Below, piece by piece: positions 17,942 to 25,794 of a DNA stretch of 64,000 nucleotides. A model generated the notes under the pieces. The model made no database searches and was not told where the DNA came from. It was given only the letters and a program-made list of their open reading frames with translations. Source of the stretch: RH-AL1 sp965277735. GTDB lineage: Bacteria > Pseudomonadota > Alphaproteobacteria > Rhizobiales > Beijerinckiaceae. Within the stretch, counting starts at the first letter, position 1, and every line of letters starts with the position of its first letter. Location: the NCBI GenBank assembly GCA_965277735.1, contig CBDIDO010000002.1, positions 372,001 to 436,000 on the forward strand. Direction: 5' to 3'. A program made the position numbers and the translations under genes.

Positions 17942-19318
17942 ATGACCGAGTTGCAGGACGGCCTGCCGCTGCCGCGCCGCTATGCCGCGATGGTGGCGAT
18001 CGGCCTCGGCATCACGATGGCGGTGCTCGACACCTCCATCGCGAATGTCGCGCTCCCCACCATCGCGCATCGCGTGCATGCGGCGCCGGCGGCGGCGACC
18101 TGGGTCGTCAACGCCTACCAGATCGCGACCATCGTCACGCTGCTCCCGATCGCCGCGCTCGGCGAGCGGCTCGGCTATCGACGCGTCTACCTCGCGGGGC
18201 TTGTCGTCTTCGTCCTCGGCTCGCTCGGCTGCGCGCTGTCGTCGACGCTGCCGGCGCTGGTCGCCGCGCGCATCGTGCAGGGCGTCGGCGCCTCGGGCAT
18301 CATGGGCATGAACGGCGCGCTGGTGCGCCACACCTGGCCGCACCGGCTGCTCGGGCGTGGCGTCGGCATCAACGCGCTGGTCGTCTCGCTCGCCGCGGCC
18401 ATCGCGCCCACCGTCGCCGCCGGCATCCTCGCGATCGGCTCGTGGGAATGGCTGTTCGCGATCAACGTGCCGCTCGGGATCGTGAACCTTGCGCTTGCTT
18501 CGCGCGCGCTTCCCAAGTCCGAGCGTGCCGACCGCCCGTTCGACCTCACCAGCGCCGCACTCAACGCCGTCTTCTTCGGGCTCGTCTTCATCGGCGCCGA
18601 CGCGCTGACGCGGGGCGGCAGCGAGACCCTGCTGGCGCTGGCCGAGATCGCAGTCGCGATCGGGGCCGGCGTCGTGCTGTGGCGGCGCGCGCAGCAGCGC
18701 GAGACGCCGCTCATTCCGGTCGACCTGCTGCGAGAGCCCGTCTTCGCGCTGTCGGTCGCCACGTCCGTCGCCGCCTTCACCGCCTACATGCTCGCCTATG
18801 TCGCGCTGCCCTTCTATTTCGAGACGATCCTGCACCGCGACGAGGTGCAGACGGGCCTCCTGATGACGGGCTGGCCGGCGGCGCTCGGCCTCGCGGCGCC
18901 GCTTGCCGGGTCGCTCTCCGACAAGCTGCCGGCCGCGATCCTCGGCGCGGCCGGCCTCTGCGTCCTCGCGCTCGGCCTTGGGCTGCTCGCGATCATGCCG
19001 GCCGACGCGTCGGCGGCGAACATCCTGTGGCGCATGGCGCTGTGCGGGTTCGGCTTCGGCTTCTTCCAGGCGCCGAACAACCGCGTGATCCTGGGCAGCG
19101 CGCCGCGCGAGCGCGCCGGCGCCGCTGGCGGCATGCTGGCGATCTCGCGCATCGTCGGCTTCACCTGCGGCGCGACGCTGGCGGCGGCGATGTTCCGCTT
19201 CGTGCCGCAGCAGGCCGAGACCGTCGATCTCACGCTCGGCGCCGGCTTCGCGCTGCTCGCGGCGGCGGTGAGCCTGCGGCGGCTATCACGCTCCGCCGCG
19301 TCACCAAAGTCATTGTGA
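17942..19318 (+). CDS. MFS drug-type exporter (DHA2/EmrB-QacA family)
   Basis: 458 residues from an ATG with AGGAGGGAAGG upstream. About 14 membrane helices are expected. Family motifs include TMAVLDTSIANVALPTIA in helix 1 (motif D1), GERLGYRRVY (motif A) and IVQGVGASGIMG (motif C-like) in helix 5. These proton antiporters expel drugs or metabolites; no membrane-fusion partner (EmrA) is nearby and the substrate is unknown. The gene starts 43 bases after alaS, and its stop is 13 bases before the left end of the IS630 element. Confidence 0.92.
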   Translation: MTELQDGLPLPRRYAAMVAIGLGITMAVLDTSIANVALPTIAHRVHAAPAAATWVVNAYQIATIVTLLPIAALGERLGYRRVYLAGLVVFVLGSLGCALSSTLPALVAARIVQGVGASGIMGMNGALVRHTWPHRLLGRGVGINALVVSLAAAIAPTVAAGILAIGSWEWLFAINVPLGIVNLALASRALPKSERADRPFDLTSAALNAVFFGLVFIGADALTRGGSETLLALAEIAVAIGAGVVLWRRAQQRETPLIPVDLLREPVFALSVATSVAAFTAYMLAYVALPFYFETILHRDEVQTGLLMTGWPAALGLAAPLAGSLSDKLPAAILGAAGLCVLALGLGLLAIMPADASAANILWRMALCGFGFGFFQAPNNRVILGSAPRERAGAAGGMLAISRIVGFTCGATLAAAMFRFVPQQAETVDLTLGAGFALLAAAVSLRRLSRSAASPKSL

Positions 19319-19331
19319 ATTCACGCAGCTA

Positions 19332-19346
19332 GAGCATTTTCCCATC
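19332..19346. repeat. IS630 left terminal inverted repeat
   Basis: GAGCATTTTCCCATC, directly inside TA at 19330-19331. It pairs with the right end with two mismatches. The orfB stop codon overlaps the inner edge of this repeat. Confidence 0.85.
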
Positions 19347-19911
19347 AGGTGGCGTCGTATCCTGCGGCAGCGAGGTAGGCTTGGCATTCGGCCGGCCCGA
19401 AGCGCTCGATTGCTTCCGCGATGGTCTTCCAGAGCGCCGTGATGGTTCGTGGTGCGGCGGCGCGCAGCAGGGCCTTCAGCTTCGCGAACGCCATCTCGAT
19501 CGGGTTGAAGTCCGGCGAGTAGGCCGGCAGGTAGAGCAGCTTCGCCCTCGCCGCCTCGATCGCCTCGCGGACGCCGTCCACCTTGTGCGCCGGCAGGTTG
19601 TCCATCACCACGATGTCGCCGGGGCGCAGCTCCGGCACGAGCACCGTCGTCACGTAGGCGCGGAAGGCCGGCCCGTCCATCGCGCCGTCGATGAGCATCG
19701 GCGCCACGAGACCGCGGGTGGTGAGGCCGGCGGTGAAGGTCGTCGTCTTCCAATGGCCGTGCGGCACCGCGGCCCGGCAGCGCTCGCCTCTCGGCGCCCG
19801 TCCTCGCAGGCGCGCCATCTTGGTCGTCGCGCCCGTCTCGTCGATGAAGACGAGCGTGTCGGGATCGAGGTCGAGCTGGCCTTCGAACCAGGCCTCGCGC
19901 GCCGCCTTCAC
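19345..19911 (-). CDS. IS630 transposase orfB (DDE catalytic part)
   Basis: 188 residues from an internal GTG, but probably made only as a fusion with orfA by -1 slippage. The catalytic triad is visible: FIDETG (first Asp), VVMDNLPAHK (second Asp) and YSPDFNPIEMAFAKLK (Glu). After the shift in the A7 run, the frame reads KTAHAAEQQRADVKAARE and continues into this region without a stop. All key residues are present, so the transposase may be active. Confidence 0.88.
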   Translation of the reverse strand: MKAAREAWFEGQLDLDPDTLVFIDETGATTKMARLRGRAPRGERCRAAVPHGHWKTTTFTAGLTTRGLVAPMLIDGAMDGPAFRAYVTTVLVPELRPGDIVVMDNLPAHKVDGVREAIEAARAKLLYLPAYSPDFNPIEMAFAKLKALLRAAAPRTITALWKTIAEAIERFGPAECQAYLAAAGYDAT

Positions 19912-20291
19912 GTCGGCGCGCTGCTGCTCGGCGGCGTGCGCGGTCTTTTTTTATACGTGATGCCGCGCCGGTCGAAGAAGCGCCAGATCGTCGTGAGGCC
20001 GAAGCGCGCATCGCGCGCGTCGATCAGCTTCGTGCGCAGGTCCTCGAGCGTGACGTCGGGAGCGGCCGCGACCTCGGCGAGGATGAAGTCGGCATGCGCC
20101 TCGATGCGGTGCGACCGGCGATCGCCGCCCTGGCGCGCCGGCGCCAGGTTGCCGGACGCCTTGCGCCGGCACCAGCGGATCGCGGTCGTCGGGCTGACCG
20201 AGAAGCGGGCCGCCGCCTGGCGCCGCGAAAGGCCGCCATCGACGACGGCGACGACGCGTTCACGAAGATCGAGCGACAACGGCTGGCCCAT
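19908..20291 (-). CDS. IS630 transposase orfA (DNA-binding part)
   Basis: 127 residues with a helix-turn-helix (LSRRQAAARFSVSPTTAIRWCRR, residues about 21-43) that should bind the element ends, and a second winged region (TLEDLRTKLIDARDARFGLTTIWRFFDRRGITYKK). An A7 run at 19946-19952 (minus strand) lies at the TYKK codons. Slipping back one base there leads into the orfB frame and gives a full-length two-domain IS630 transposase of about 315 residues. Without slippage the product ends in RPRTPPSSSAPT. Confidence 0.85.
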   Translation of the reverse strand: MGQPLSLDLRERVVAVVDGGLSRRQAAARFSVSPTTAIRWCRRKASGNLAPARQGGDRRSHRIEAHADFILAEVAAAPDVTLEDLRTKLIDARDARFGLTTIWRFFDRRGITYKKRPRTPPSSSAPT

Positions 20292-20369
20292 GCGTGCCGG
20301 CCTCCTCGCGCCAGCACGAAGCTTGAATCAGGCCGCAGCCGATTCGGGAATCCCACCACGAGTCCCGCC

Positions 20370-20384
20370 GATCGGAAAGTGCTC
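20370..20384. repeat. IS630 right terminal inverted repeat
   Basis: GATCGGAAAGTGCTC, directly followed by TA at 20385-20386. It is the inverted partner of 19332-19346. Confidence 0.85.
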
Positions 20385-20390
20385 TAGCGG

Positions 20391-20416
20391 GGAACCCGGC
20401 GCGGTTGCCACAGTTT
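20391..20416 (+). promoter_or_regulatory. Candidate EcfG-type (general stress sigma) promoter
   Basis: GGAAC at 20391-20395 and GTTT at 20413-20416, separated by 17 bases, resemble the alphaproteobacterial EcfG consensus GGAAC-N16/17-CGTT. It ends 26 bases before the ATG of the DUF1328 gene, a type of gene often in the general stress regulon. The -35 box begins only four bases after the IS630 target site. The -10 is not a perfect match. Confidence 0.45.
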
Positions 20417-20442
20417 CGCCCCCACATCTGGGAGGACACGTC

Positions 20443-20619
20443 ATGGGTACCGGCAACCTGCTCTATTGGGCGCTCATCTTTCTCGTCGTCGCGATCGTGG
20501 CAGGTCTTCTCGGGTTCGGTGGCATCGCCGCCGGCGCCGCCGGCATCGGCAAGATCATCTTCTACGTCGCGATCATCCTGCTGCTCATCTCGCTCGTGAT
20601 GAACTTCACGCGGCGCTGA
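20443..20619 (+). CDS. DUF1328 small membrane protein
   Basis: This 58-residue protein has two hydrophobic helices (LLYWALIFLVVAIVAGLLGF and IIFYVAIILLLISLVMNF) joined by a Gly/Ala turn (GGIAAGAAGIGK) and ends in TRR, the complete DUF1328 (YtjA-like) pattern. The function is unknown. The ATG has GGAGG about seven bases upstream. A stress-type promoter candidate lies just before it, and a GC-rich hairpin follows its stop. Confidence 0.9.
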   Translation: MGTGNLLYWALIFLVVAIVAGLLGFGGIAAGAAGIGKIIFYVAIILLLISLVMNFTRR

Positions 20620-20633
20620 ACGCGACAAGCGTC

Positions 20634-20666
20634 GGTCCGGGGCTCGCGCGGCGAGACCCCGGAACC
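20634..20666 (+). terminator. GC-rich stem-loop after the DUF1328 gene
   Basis: GGTCCGGGGCTCG pairs imperfectly with CGAGACCCCGGAACC around a short CGCGG loop, 15 bases after the stop codon. There is no T run, so intrinsic termination is unproven; it may protect the 3' end of the mRNA. Confidence 0.4.
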
Positions 20667-20734
20667 GCACGTTTCGGCGTCGGAATCGACAGCCTGAGAG
20701 AGCAGATTCACTAACGCTGATTTTATCGATGTTT

Positions 20735-20762
20735 TTGAAAAAGACGTGATGGGCCGTACCAT
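20735..20762 (+). promoter_or_regulatory. Candidate sigma-70-like promoter of the 35-residue peptide gene
   Basis: TTGAAA at 20735-20740 and TACCAT at 20757-20762 are 16 bases apart in a locally AT-rich stretch, 34 bases before the ATG. Each box keeps most of the consensus, but such matches also arise by chance. Confidence 0.3.
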
Positions 20763-20796
20763 CCCCTCATTGAATCGAGGTGGAGGTCATTTCAAT

Positions 20797-20904
20797 ATGA
20801 GATTGACAGATCAGGTTGCGGCGGCGGCCGCCAGGCACGTGACGCTGGTCGGCATTGCGCTCATGATCATCGTTGCGGCTGTCGTCGTGGAAACGATCCG
20901 CTAG
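20797..20904 (+). CDS. Small single-span membrane peptide (35 residues)
   Basis: The open frame begins at ATG with GGAGG ten bases upstream and encodes MRLTDQVAAAAARHVTLVGI followed by ALMIIVAAVVVETIR. The C-terminal half is one hydrophobic helix; the N-terminal part is polar and amphipathic. No family is recognised. Its TAG stop overlaps the stop of the convergent Nudix gene within a CTAG palindrome. The ribosome binding site, promoter candidate and membrane helix favour a real gene. Confidence 0.55.
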   Translation: MRLTDQVAAAAARHVTLVGIALMIIVAAVVVETIR

Positions 20905-21356
20905 GCCGCCGACCCGGCCGGCTCCAGCTTCATATCGAGAGGTCCGACGTCGAGCTGCTTGATGATGGCAGCGAGCGCGGGCTCGTCGACGCGTTTGGCG
21001 GCCTCCTGCGTGGACACCCATTCGCGCTGTCGCTCGTCCTTCTCCGGCCACTTGCCGGCTTCCTTCTCCACCTCGAGCAGATAGACCATGACGCTGACGT
21101 GGTCGGTCCCGTTCACCAGCCGCTTCTCGTAGGTGTAGGCGCCCATCGGGTGCTTGTGGATGCGGCCGGACACGCCGGCTTCTTCCAACGCTTCGTGCGC
21201 GGCGGCGTCGTGATCCTTGCGGCCCTTCATCGGCCAGCCCTTCGGGATGACCCAGCGGCGTGTCTCGCGCGAGGTCACCAGCAGCACGCGGTACTGCCCC
21301 GGCTTGCCTTTCACCGGCAGGGCCGCGACTTGCGCTTTATGTGCGAGCGTCTCCAT
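20901..21356 (-). CDS. Nudix hydrolase (diphosphoinositol-polyphosphate-hydrolase-like)
   Basis: 151 residues from ATG, with AAGG six bases upstream. It resembles bacterial proteins of the DIPP type: QVAALPVKGKPGQYRVLLVTS, RRWVIPKGWPMKGRKDHDAAAHEALEEAGV, then SVMVYLLEV. The Nudix box (GX5EX7REUXEEXGU) keeps the metal-binding EE and the final G, but the first E is Arg (GWPMKGR) and the RE pair reads HE. Activity on a diphosphate substrate is still likely. It converges on the 35-residue peptide gene and shares its stop region. Confidence 0.88.
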   Translation of the reverse strand: METLAHKAQVAALPVKGKPGQYRVLLVTSRETRRWVIPKGWPMKGRKDHDAAAHEALEEAGVSGRIHKHPMGAYTYEKRLVNGTDHVSVMVYLLEVEKEAGKWPEKDERQREWVSTQEAAKRVDEPALAAIIKQLDVGPLDMKLEPAGSAA

Positions 21357-21632
21357 GGGGAGCCTTATGTAACGTGTATCGTTCGATCCGCCAATAAAGT
21401 TTGCAACTTTGACTGTTATTTGACCGTCCGCGCATCCCTGCAGGACTGCAGAAGCCCGAGGGGCAAGCATATCCGATTCGCAACCCCGGCCGAACGGCGC
21501 TTCGCCCAAATCAGCCTCCGTCCGGCAGAGGCATGCCGGCCCGGCTCCGCCGCCCCGGAATGGCGGTGGAGAGGCGCGAAAAATTAGCGTTTCACCGCCA
21601 AAAGGCCGGATCGAGGTTCTAGACACGATCCG

Positions 21633-22397
21633 ATGCTCCGTTCCGCGCTCGCGCTCCTCATCGGCGTCTTCCTGTTCTTGCCGAAGATCGGTCAGGAGGC
21701 GCAGCGTGCTGTGCTGTGGCACGTCGTGCAGGCCTGTGTCGCCGATCACGATCTCACCGGCCTCGCCTTCCCTTGCCTGAAGGTCGATGCCGTCGGCGGC
21801 CCGGATCGCGGCTTCGCGGTGCTGCGCGCGCCGTTCGTCAAATCCCACACGATCGTGACGCCGCTCGTGCAGACGATCGGCATCGAGGCGCCGCGGCTGC
21901 GCGGGCCGGACGCGCCCGACTATTTCGACGACGCCTGGTCCGCCCGGCACTACGCGACCAAGGGCCTGAAGCGACAGCCCGGCCGCGCCGATTTCGCGCT
22001 CGCCGTCAACTCGCGCGTCGGCCGCAGCCAGGACCAGCTGCACATCCACGTCGACTGCATCCGCCCCAAGGTGCGCGACGCGCTCGCCCGCGATGCCGCC
22101 GACATCGCCGCCTCGGGCCGGTGGACCAGCGTGAAGGTGATGCCGTATGCGCCGCGCTATTGGGCGAAGGCCGTGCAGGGCGAGACGCTCGCCGGCACCA
22201 ACGTCTTCGACCTCGTCGCCGACGGCCTGCACGTGAGCCCGGACGACATGCACGAGATCACGATCGTCGTTGTCGGCTCCAACGACGTCGGCGGCAAGCC
22301 CGGCTTCGTCGTGCTCGCGCGCAAGCGCCAGACCCAGGTCTACGACGAAGGCCACGGCGAGGCGCTGATGGATCATTCCTGCCCGGCATTCCGGTAG
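21633..22397 (+). CDS. cdh: CDP-diacylglycerol diphosphatase
   Basis: The protein has 254 residues. An N-terminal hydrophobic segment (LRSALALLIGVFLFLPKIG) serves as signal or anchor, so the enzyme faces the periplasm. It hydrolyses CDP-diacylglycerol to phosphatidate and CMP. The HIT-like catalytic motif is SQDQLHIHVDCI, and other family segments are LWHVVQACV near the start and PYAPRYWAKAV. No partner gene for lipid metabolism is adjacent. Confidence 0.9.
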   Translation: MLRSALALLIGVFLFLPKIGQEAQRAVLWHVVQACVADHDLTGLAFPCLKVDAVGGPDRGFAVLRAPFVKSHTIVTPLVQTIGIEAPRLRGPDAPDYFDDAWSARHYATKGLKRQPGRADFALAVNSRVGRSQDQLHIHVDCIRPKVRDALARDAADIAASGRWTSVKVMPYAPRYWAKAVQGETLAGTNVFDLVADGLHVSPDDMHEITIVVVGSNDVGGKPGFVVLARKRQTQVYDEGHGEALMDHSCPAFR

Positions 22398-22443
22398 CCC
22401 GCGCAACCGCCGGCGCGACCATCCCGTGGCACGACGCCGGCCT

Positions 22444-22635
22444 TCAGTCCTTGCCCTCGACATCTTGCGCGATGTCTTTGAGCTGTTCGCGAATATACAG
22501 GCAGATCGCTCTGATCTCGGCGAGATCCAGCGTTTCCGGCGATTCGCTGCCAATAACGGCAAGCACCGCCGCCTTTTCATCGGGCGTCCGGTTGTCGTGC
22601 GCGAAAAGAGACGATCGCAGATCCGCGAGGGACAT
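22444..22635 (-). CDS. Small acidic hypothetical protein
   Basis: 63 residues from the ATG (MSLADLRSSLFAHDNRTPDE); a GTG four codons upstream is an alternative. It is rich in acidic and helical residues (SPETLDLAEIRAICLYIREQ, then LKDIAQDVEGKD), with no signal or membrane segment. The family is not recognised. It converges on cdh with a 46-base gap and has no obvious partner. Confidence 0.5.
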   Translation of the reverse strand: MSLADLRSSLFAHDNRTPDEKAAVLAVIGSESPETLDLAEIRAICLYIREQLKDIAQDVEGKD

Positions 22636-23062
22636 TAATGGAACCACTTATACCATTGATCTATGCAATTAGTCTAAAGACGCAATTCTTCGGAACAACC
22701 CCCAAAGAGGGGAGGTCCGCAAACGCAGAAAAGACCTCAAAGGGACCGTGCGGCAGCGCGACCGTGGGCTTGAGCGCTGAGCGTCAAACGGCAAATTTTC
22801 CGATCGGACGGCCCGGCTTTACAGGTTTAACGGGTGACTTCGGACGCGGTTTCGCAATCCGCCGCTCTCGCGACTGCCGCATGATCTCGATGAGACGCTG
22901 AAGAAGCTCAGCGGTGGGCGGTACGCATCACCGTCTTTCCCTTAGGGAAAGCCAGAGTTATCTGGTACGTCCGATTTGTGACATTGGACTATAGGTGGAA
23001 CAACTTGGACTTGAGCCACCCCTAAGACATTCAACCGGCATCGCGGCGTCGAGACGAGGACG
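22636..23062. other. Intergenic region without a supported gene
   Basis: An 87-codon frame (22638-22901, plus) crosses the region but has no domain and no ribosome binding site. The stretch is less GC-rich than its surroundings and may hold the promoter of the small acidic protein gene. I see no convincing repeat or RNA structure. Confidence 0.35.
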
Positions 23063-23545
23063 TTAGTCTTCCGCCTTGCCCGTCCGCTCGAGCCGGCCGT
23101 CGCGCACGCGGACGGCGCCGCGGACGGCGAGGCTCGTGACCTGCGGCGTGCAATCCTTGCCGTCCAGCGTGTAGCGCCGGCGCGGGCTGAGCACCTGCAG
23201 CTTGAACGGCCAGAGCTCGACGCGGTCGAGATGATCCAGGACATGGCGCTGCAGCGCCGTGATCGGCCGCGTCTTTCGCGGCGCGCGCAGGGGAACCGTC
23301 GAGGAAGGCGGCGAGGGAGCTGGACCGGGCGCAGGCGCGTCGCTGATCTCCTCGGCGAAGAGCGACCGGTTCGTCGCCGCGATCGCCGCGTTCTGCCGCA
23401 TCTGGCCGAGCAACCGCTCGGCGTGCTCGTGCGCCATCGAGCCCTGCACTTGCGCCGCGGCGACCTCTGTCTGCCGCTCGACCTTTTGCGCGGCCTCGTC
23501 GGCCATCGCCCGATGCGCCGCGCCTTCCTTTTCCAGATCCCGCAT
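23063..23545 (-). CDS. Hypothetical cytoplasmic protein
   Basis: 160 residues from an ATG with AAGG seven bases upstream; a GTG at 23578 is less likely. The first 70 residues are a charged, helical, coiled-coil-like stretch (EKEGAAHRAMADEAAQKVER, then AERLLGQMRQNAAIAATNR), followed by a Pro-rich linker (PAPGPAPSPPSS) and a small C-terminal domain (RPITALQRHVLDHLDRVELW...YTLDGKDCTPQVTSLAV). I do not recognise the family. It lies 152 bases downstream of the TadG-like gene on the same strand. Confidence 0.6.
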   Translation of the reverse strand: MRDLEKEGAAHRAMADEAAQKVERQTEVAAAQVQGSMAHEHAERLLGQMRQNAAIAATNRSLFAEEISDAPAPGPAPSPPSSTVPLRAPRKTRPITALQRHVLDHLDRVELWPFKLQVLSPRRRYTLDGKDCTPQVTSLAVRGAVRVRDGRLERTGKAED

Positions 23546-23697
23546 CAGCCGACCTTGCCGCACGAATATATTGCGCACAAAGTATTACGGGCGAGGATGC
23601 GATTTCGCAATGGGGGACGGCTCTTTTCGACCTTTCCGCGCAGGCCCGCAGTCGGGGGATCCTCCCGATCAAGCGCGTGCGGCCGTGTCGGGTCGCC

Positions 23698-25410
23698 CTA
23701 CTGGGACACGCGGGGACGCGAGATCGAGCTCGCAATCTGCTGGAAGTCGGCGACGAGTGCATTGCCGTCCGCCGCGATGAAGGAATGCTGGCCATCCTGC
23801 GTCGCGCAGCTCTGCAAAAGGGTCTGCCCAGCCTGGTCGATTCCGTCCGACGCGGTGAAGCCGACGGTGTAGATCTCGATTCCCGCCGCCATGGCGTTCT
23901 GGCACGCCTGGAGCGTCGCGCTGTCCATGTTGGTGCGGGCGTTGTTGGCGTTCGTCGTCCCGAGGCGCGCATCGGCGAAATAGCCGAGCGACGAATAGAC
24001 GGATTTGTTGGGTGTCGAACTGGCGCCGGAGTCACCGGCCATGCCGTACCAATGGTTCTCGCCATCGGTCAGAAGGATGATGACCTTGTGATTCATCGCG
24101 CCGGTGGGACTGACGTAATTGTAGGCCTTCGCGTCCTGCGGCCCGCTCCCGGCGAGGTTGGCCTGGGTGTTGAACGGCCCGTTCGGCGAGATCGTCCGCC
24201 ACGCCCACATCATGCCTTCGAGCAGATTGGTGTCGCCGTTCGGCGTCATCGCGTTGATCGCTTTCGTGGCGACCGACGACGTCGCGTTCAAGGTCGTCAA
24301 CGCATTGGTGGAACACAGGAGATTGGGACCGCCGGCGATCGTCGATCCGTTGAGGTTGGCGAAGCGGCTGTTGCCGGAGGGCTTCTGATGATATTTGCAG
24401 ACCTTGGTCTGCCCGTCGCCCCTGCCGAATTTCTGGTCGGCTTTGTAGTAGACGTCGTTCACCTGGCAGTTCGGCGACTGCTCGTCGGGCAGGTAGTCGT
24501 TCAGGGCATTGGAATTGCTATCCGTCTCGTCAGGAGACAGGTAGGGCTCGTAGAGCGTGTCGCCGTCTTCGGCCGGATCGTCGCTCGTCGTGTACGGGCT
24601 CACGCGGGCCTCGACGCAGCCGGTCCAGGCCGTGCTCATCCAGGAAAACATCTGGAACCGCGATGTCGGGTTCGTCCCGCCGGACGGTCTTTGGAAATGT
24701 TGGAAGGCGAGCGACCCGGTGCCGCCGGTGTCCATGAACGAGGCGCTGGAATATTGCGAGCCGATGTTCACGGCCGCGGCGAACGGAACGACCGAGTAGG
24801 AGGCCGTGCCGCTCGCCGAGGCGCCGCCGCTGGGCGACAAGGCGGAGATGAGGCCGTTGGCGGCGGACTGCGCGGCCTGCATCTTCGTCTGGCCGTTGAG
24901 CGCCGAATCCGCCATCGATCCGGAATTGTCGAAGGCGAAAGCGATTTCGTAGGAGTCGAGGTTGAGCTTGGCGCAGGCCTGCGCGCCGACGCTGATCGTC
25001 GGCATGTTCACGATCTGCATGAACGACGTCGTCACCGTCGCGGTGGAGGTCACGCACAGCGTCGAACCGTCGGTCGACAACGTCGCCGTCTTGATCTGCG
25101 CCGTCGGGTTGAGGTCGTTGGTCTGCACCATGGCCGTCATCAGCGGCCCGCTGTCGGTCAGCACCGTGCCCTGGCGGATCGCCTTGATTCCCGCGAGCGC
25201 CGCGGCATCCGTGCCTTTCTGAAGCTGCGTACGATCGGCGACCGCACGGGAATAATCGACCGCCGAGCCGACGACGATGATCATCGGGACCGCGGACAGC
25301 GCAAACATGATCGCGACGTTGCCGCCCTTGTCCGTCCACAGACGCTGCAGAAGCGACATCCGGGAGCCTGTCTCCGCCGGCTTCGAGCCGCGACCGATCC
25401 GCCACATCAT
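23698..25410 (-). CDS. TadG-like pilus assembly protein with von Willebrand A domain
   Basis: This 570-residue protein starts at the first of two adjacent ATGs, with GAGGAGG six bases upstream. Residues about 28-56 are the TadE/TadG membrane anchor (KGGNVAIMFALSAVPMIIVV). A large vWA domain follows, with the metal-ion site DNSGSM at 161-166 and ILLTDGENHW further on, interrupted by an insertion rich in Ser/Thr/Asn. Such proteins sit in the inner membrane and project outside it, and are linked to Flp/Tad pili or surface adhesion. Its ATG overlaps the stop of the upstream gene (ATGA). Confidence 0.9.
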   Translation of the reverse strand: MMWRIGRGSKPAETGSRMSLLQRLWTDKGGNVAIMFALSAVPMIIVVGSAVDYSRAVADRTQLQKGTDAAALAGIKAIRQGTVLTDSGPLMTAMVQTNDLNPTAQIKTATLSTDGSTLCVTSTATVTTSFMQIVNMPTISVGAQACAKLNLDSYEIAFAFDNSGSMADSALNGQTKMQAAQSAANGLISALSPSGGASASGTASYSVVPFAAAVNIGSQYSSASFMDTGGTGSLAFQHFQRPSGGTNPTSRFQMFSWMSTAWTGCVEARVSPYTTSDDPAEDGDTLYEPYLSPDETDSNSNALNDYLPDEQSPNCQVNDVYYKADQKFGRGDGQTKVCKYHQKPSGNSRFANLNGSTIAGGPNLLCSTNALTTLNATSSVATKAINAMTPNGDTNLLEGMMWAWRTISPNGPFNTQANLAGSGPQDAKAYNYVSPTGAMNHKVIILLTDGENHWYGMAGDSGASSTPNKSVYSSLGYFADARLGTTNANNARTNMDSATLQACQNAMAAGIEIYTVGFTASDGIDQAGQTLLQSCATQDGQHSFIAADGNALVADFQQIASSISRPRVSQ

Positions 25411-25784
25411 GCGCCGCCTCCTCGAGGCTCGGCCGGACGAGGGCCCGTGCCGCCGTATCGCCTGAGAAACGCGCTTCGAGCCGCCTCCTCGGCCGAGGAG
25501 GCGTCCAGGTCCGCTCGCTTGAAGACGGCCGGGCTTGGCAGGCCCCGCTCCGGGACGTGCCTGGCAGGTCGACGCATATGTTTGAGCGCGAACAAGGTGA
25601 CGACCACGACCGACAGGACGGCGAAGGCCAGCACGCTGCCATGGTCGCCGACGACGTCCGTCCAGCGATGGGCTTGATCGAGCGCGCCCTGCATCCGCGA
25701 CAGATCGGTGCGCTGGCCGCGGCAGCATCCCGCCGGCGTGTCCTCCCCCTCGATCTGGAAGGTGATGCCATTGACAATGGTCAT
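25407..25784 (-). CDS. Unknown single-span membrane protein inside Tad-like operon
   Basis: 125 residues from an ATG with AAGGG about seven bases upstream. A polar N-terminus with a CC pair (TPAGCCRGQRTDL) is followed by one membrane helix (GSVLAFAVLSVVVVTLFALK, about 49-68), a basic stop-transfer KHMRRPAR and an acidic/Arg-rich cytosolic or periplasmic tail. No known Tad component matches. It lies ten bases after a TadE-like gene and overlaps the TadG-like gene by four bases, so it belongs to the operon and may be a dedicated accessory factor. Confidence 0.6.
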   Translation of the reverse strand: MTIVNGITFQIEGEDTPAGCCRGQRTDLSRMQGALDQAHRWTDVVGDHGSVLAFAVLSVVVVTLFALKHMRRPARHVPERGLPSPAVFKRADLDASSAEEAARSAFLRRYGGTGPRPAEPRGGGA

Positions 25785-25794
25785 CCGGCGCCCT

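Larger units (their letters stand above)
19332..20384 (-). mobile_element. IS630-family insertion sequence, apparently complete
   Basis: The element is 1053 bp between two TA dinucleotides (19330-19331 and 20385-20386), the expected target duplication of the IS630/Tc1-mariner superfamily. The 15-base ends (19332-19346 and 20370-20384) are inverted copies with 13 of 15 matching (GAGCATTTTCCCATC against GAGCACTTTCCGATC). It contains overlapping orfA and orfB joined through an A7 run. It inserted between the stop of the MFS gene and the promoter of the DUF1328 gene. Confidence 0.92.

Noticed and set aside
22638..22901. 87-codon plus-strand frame after cdh
   Set aside because: It has no ribosome binding site, no recognisable motif and mixed codon use.
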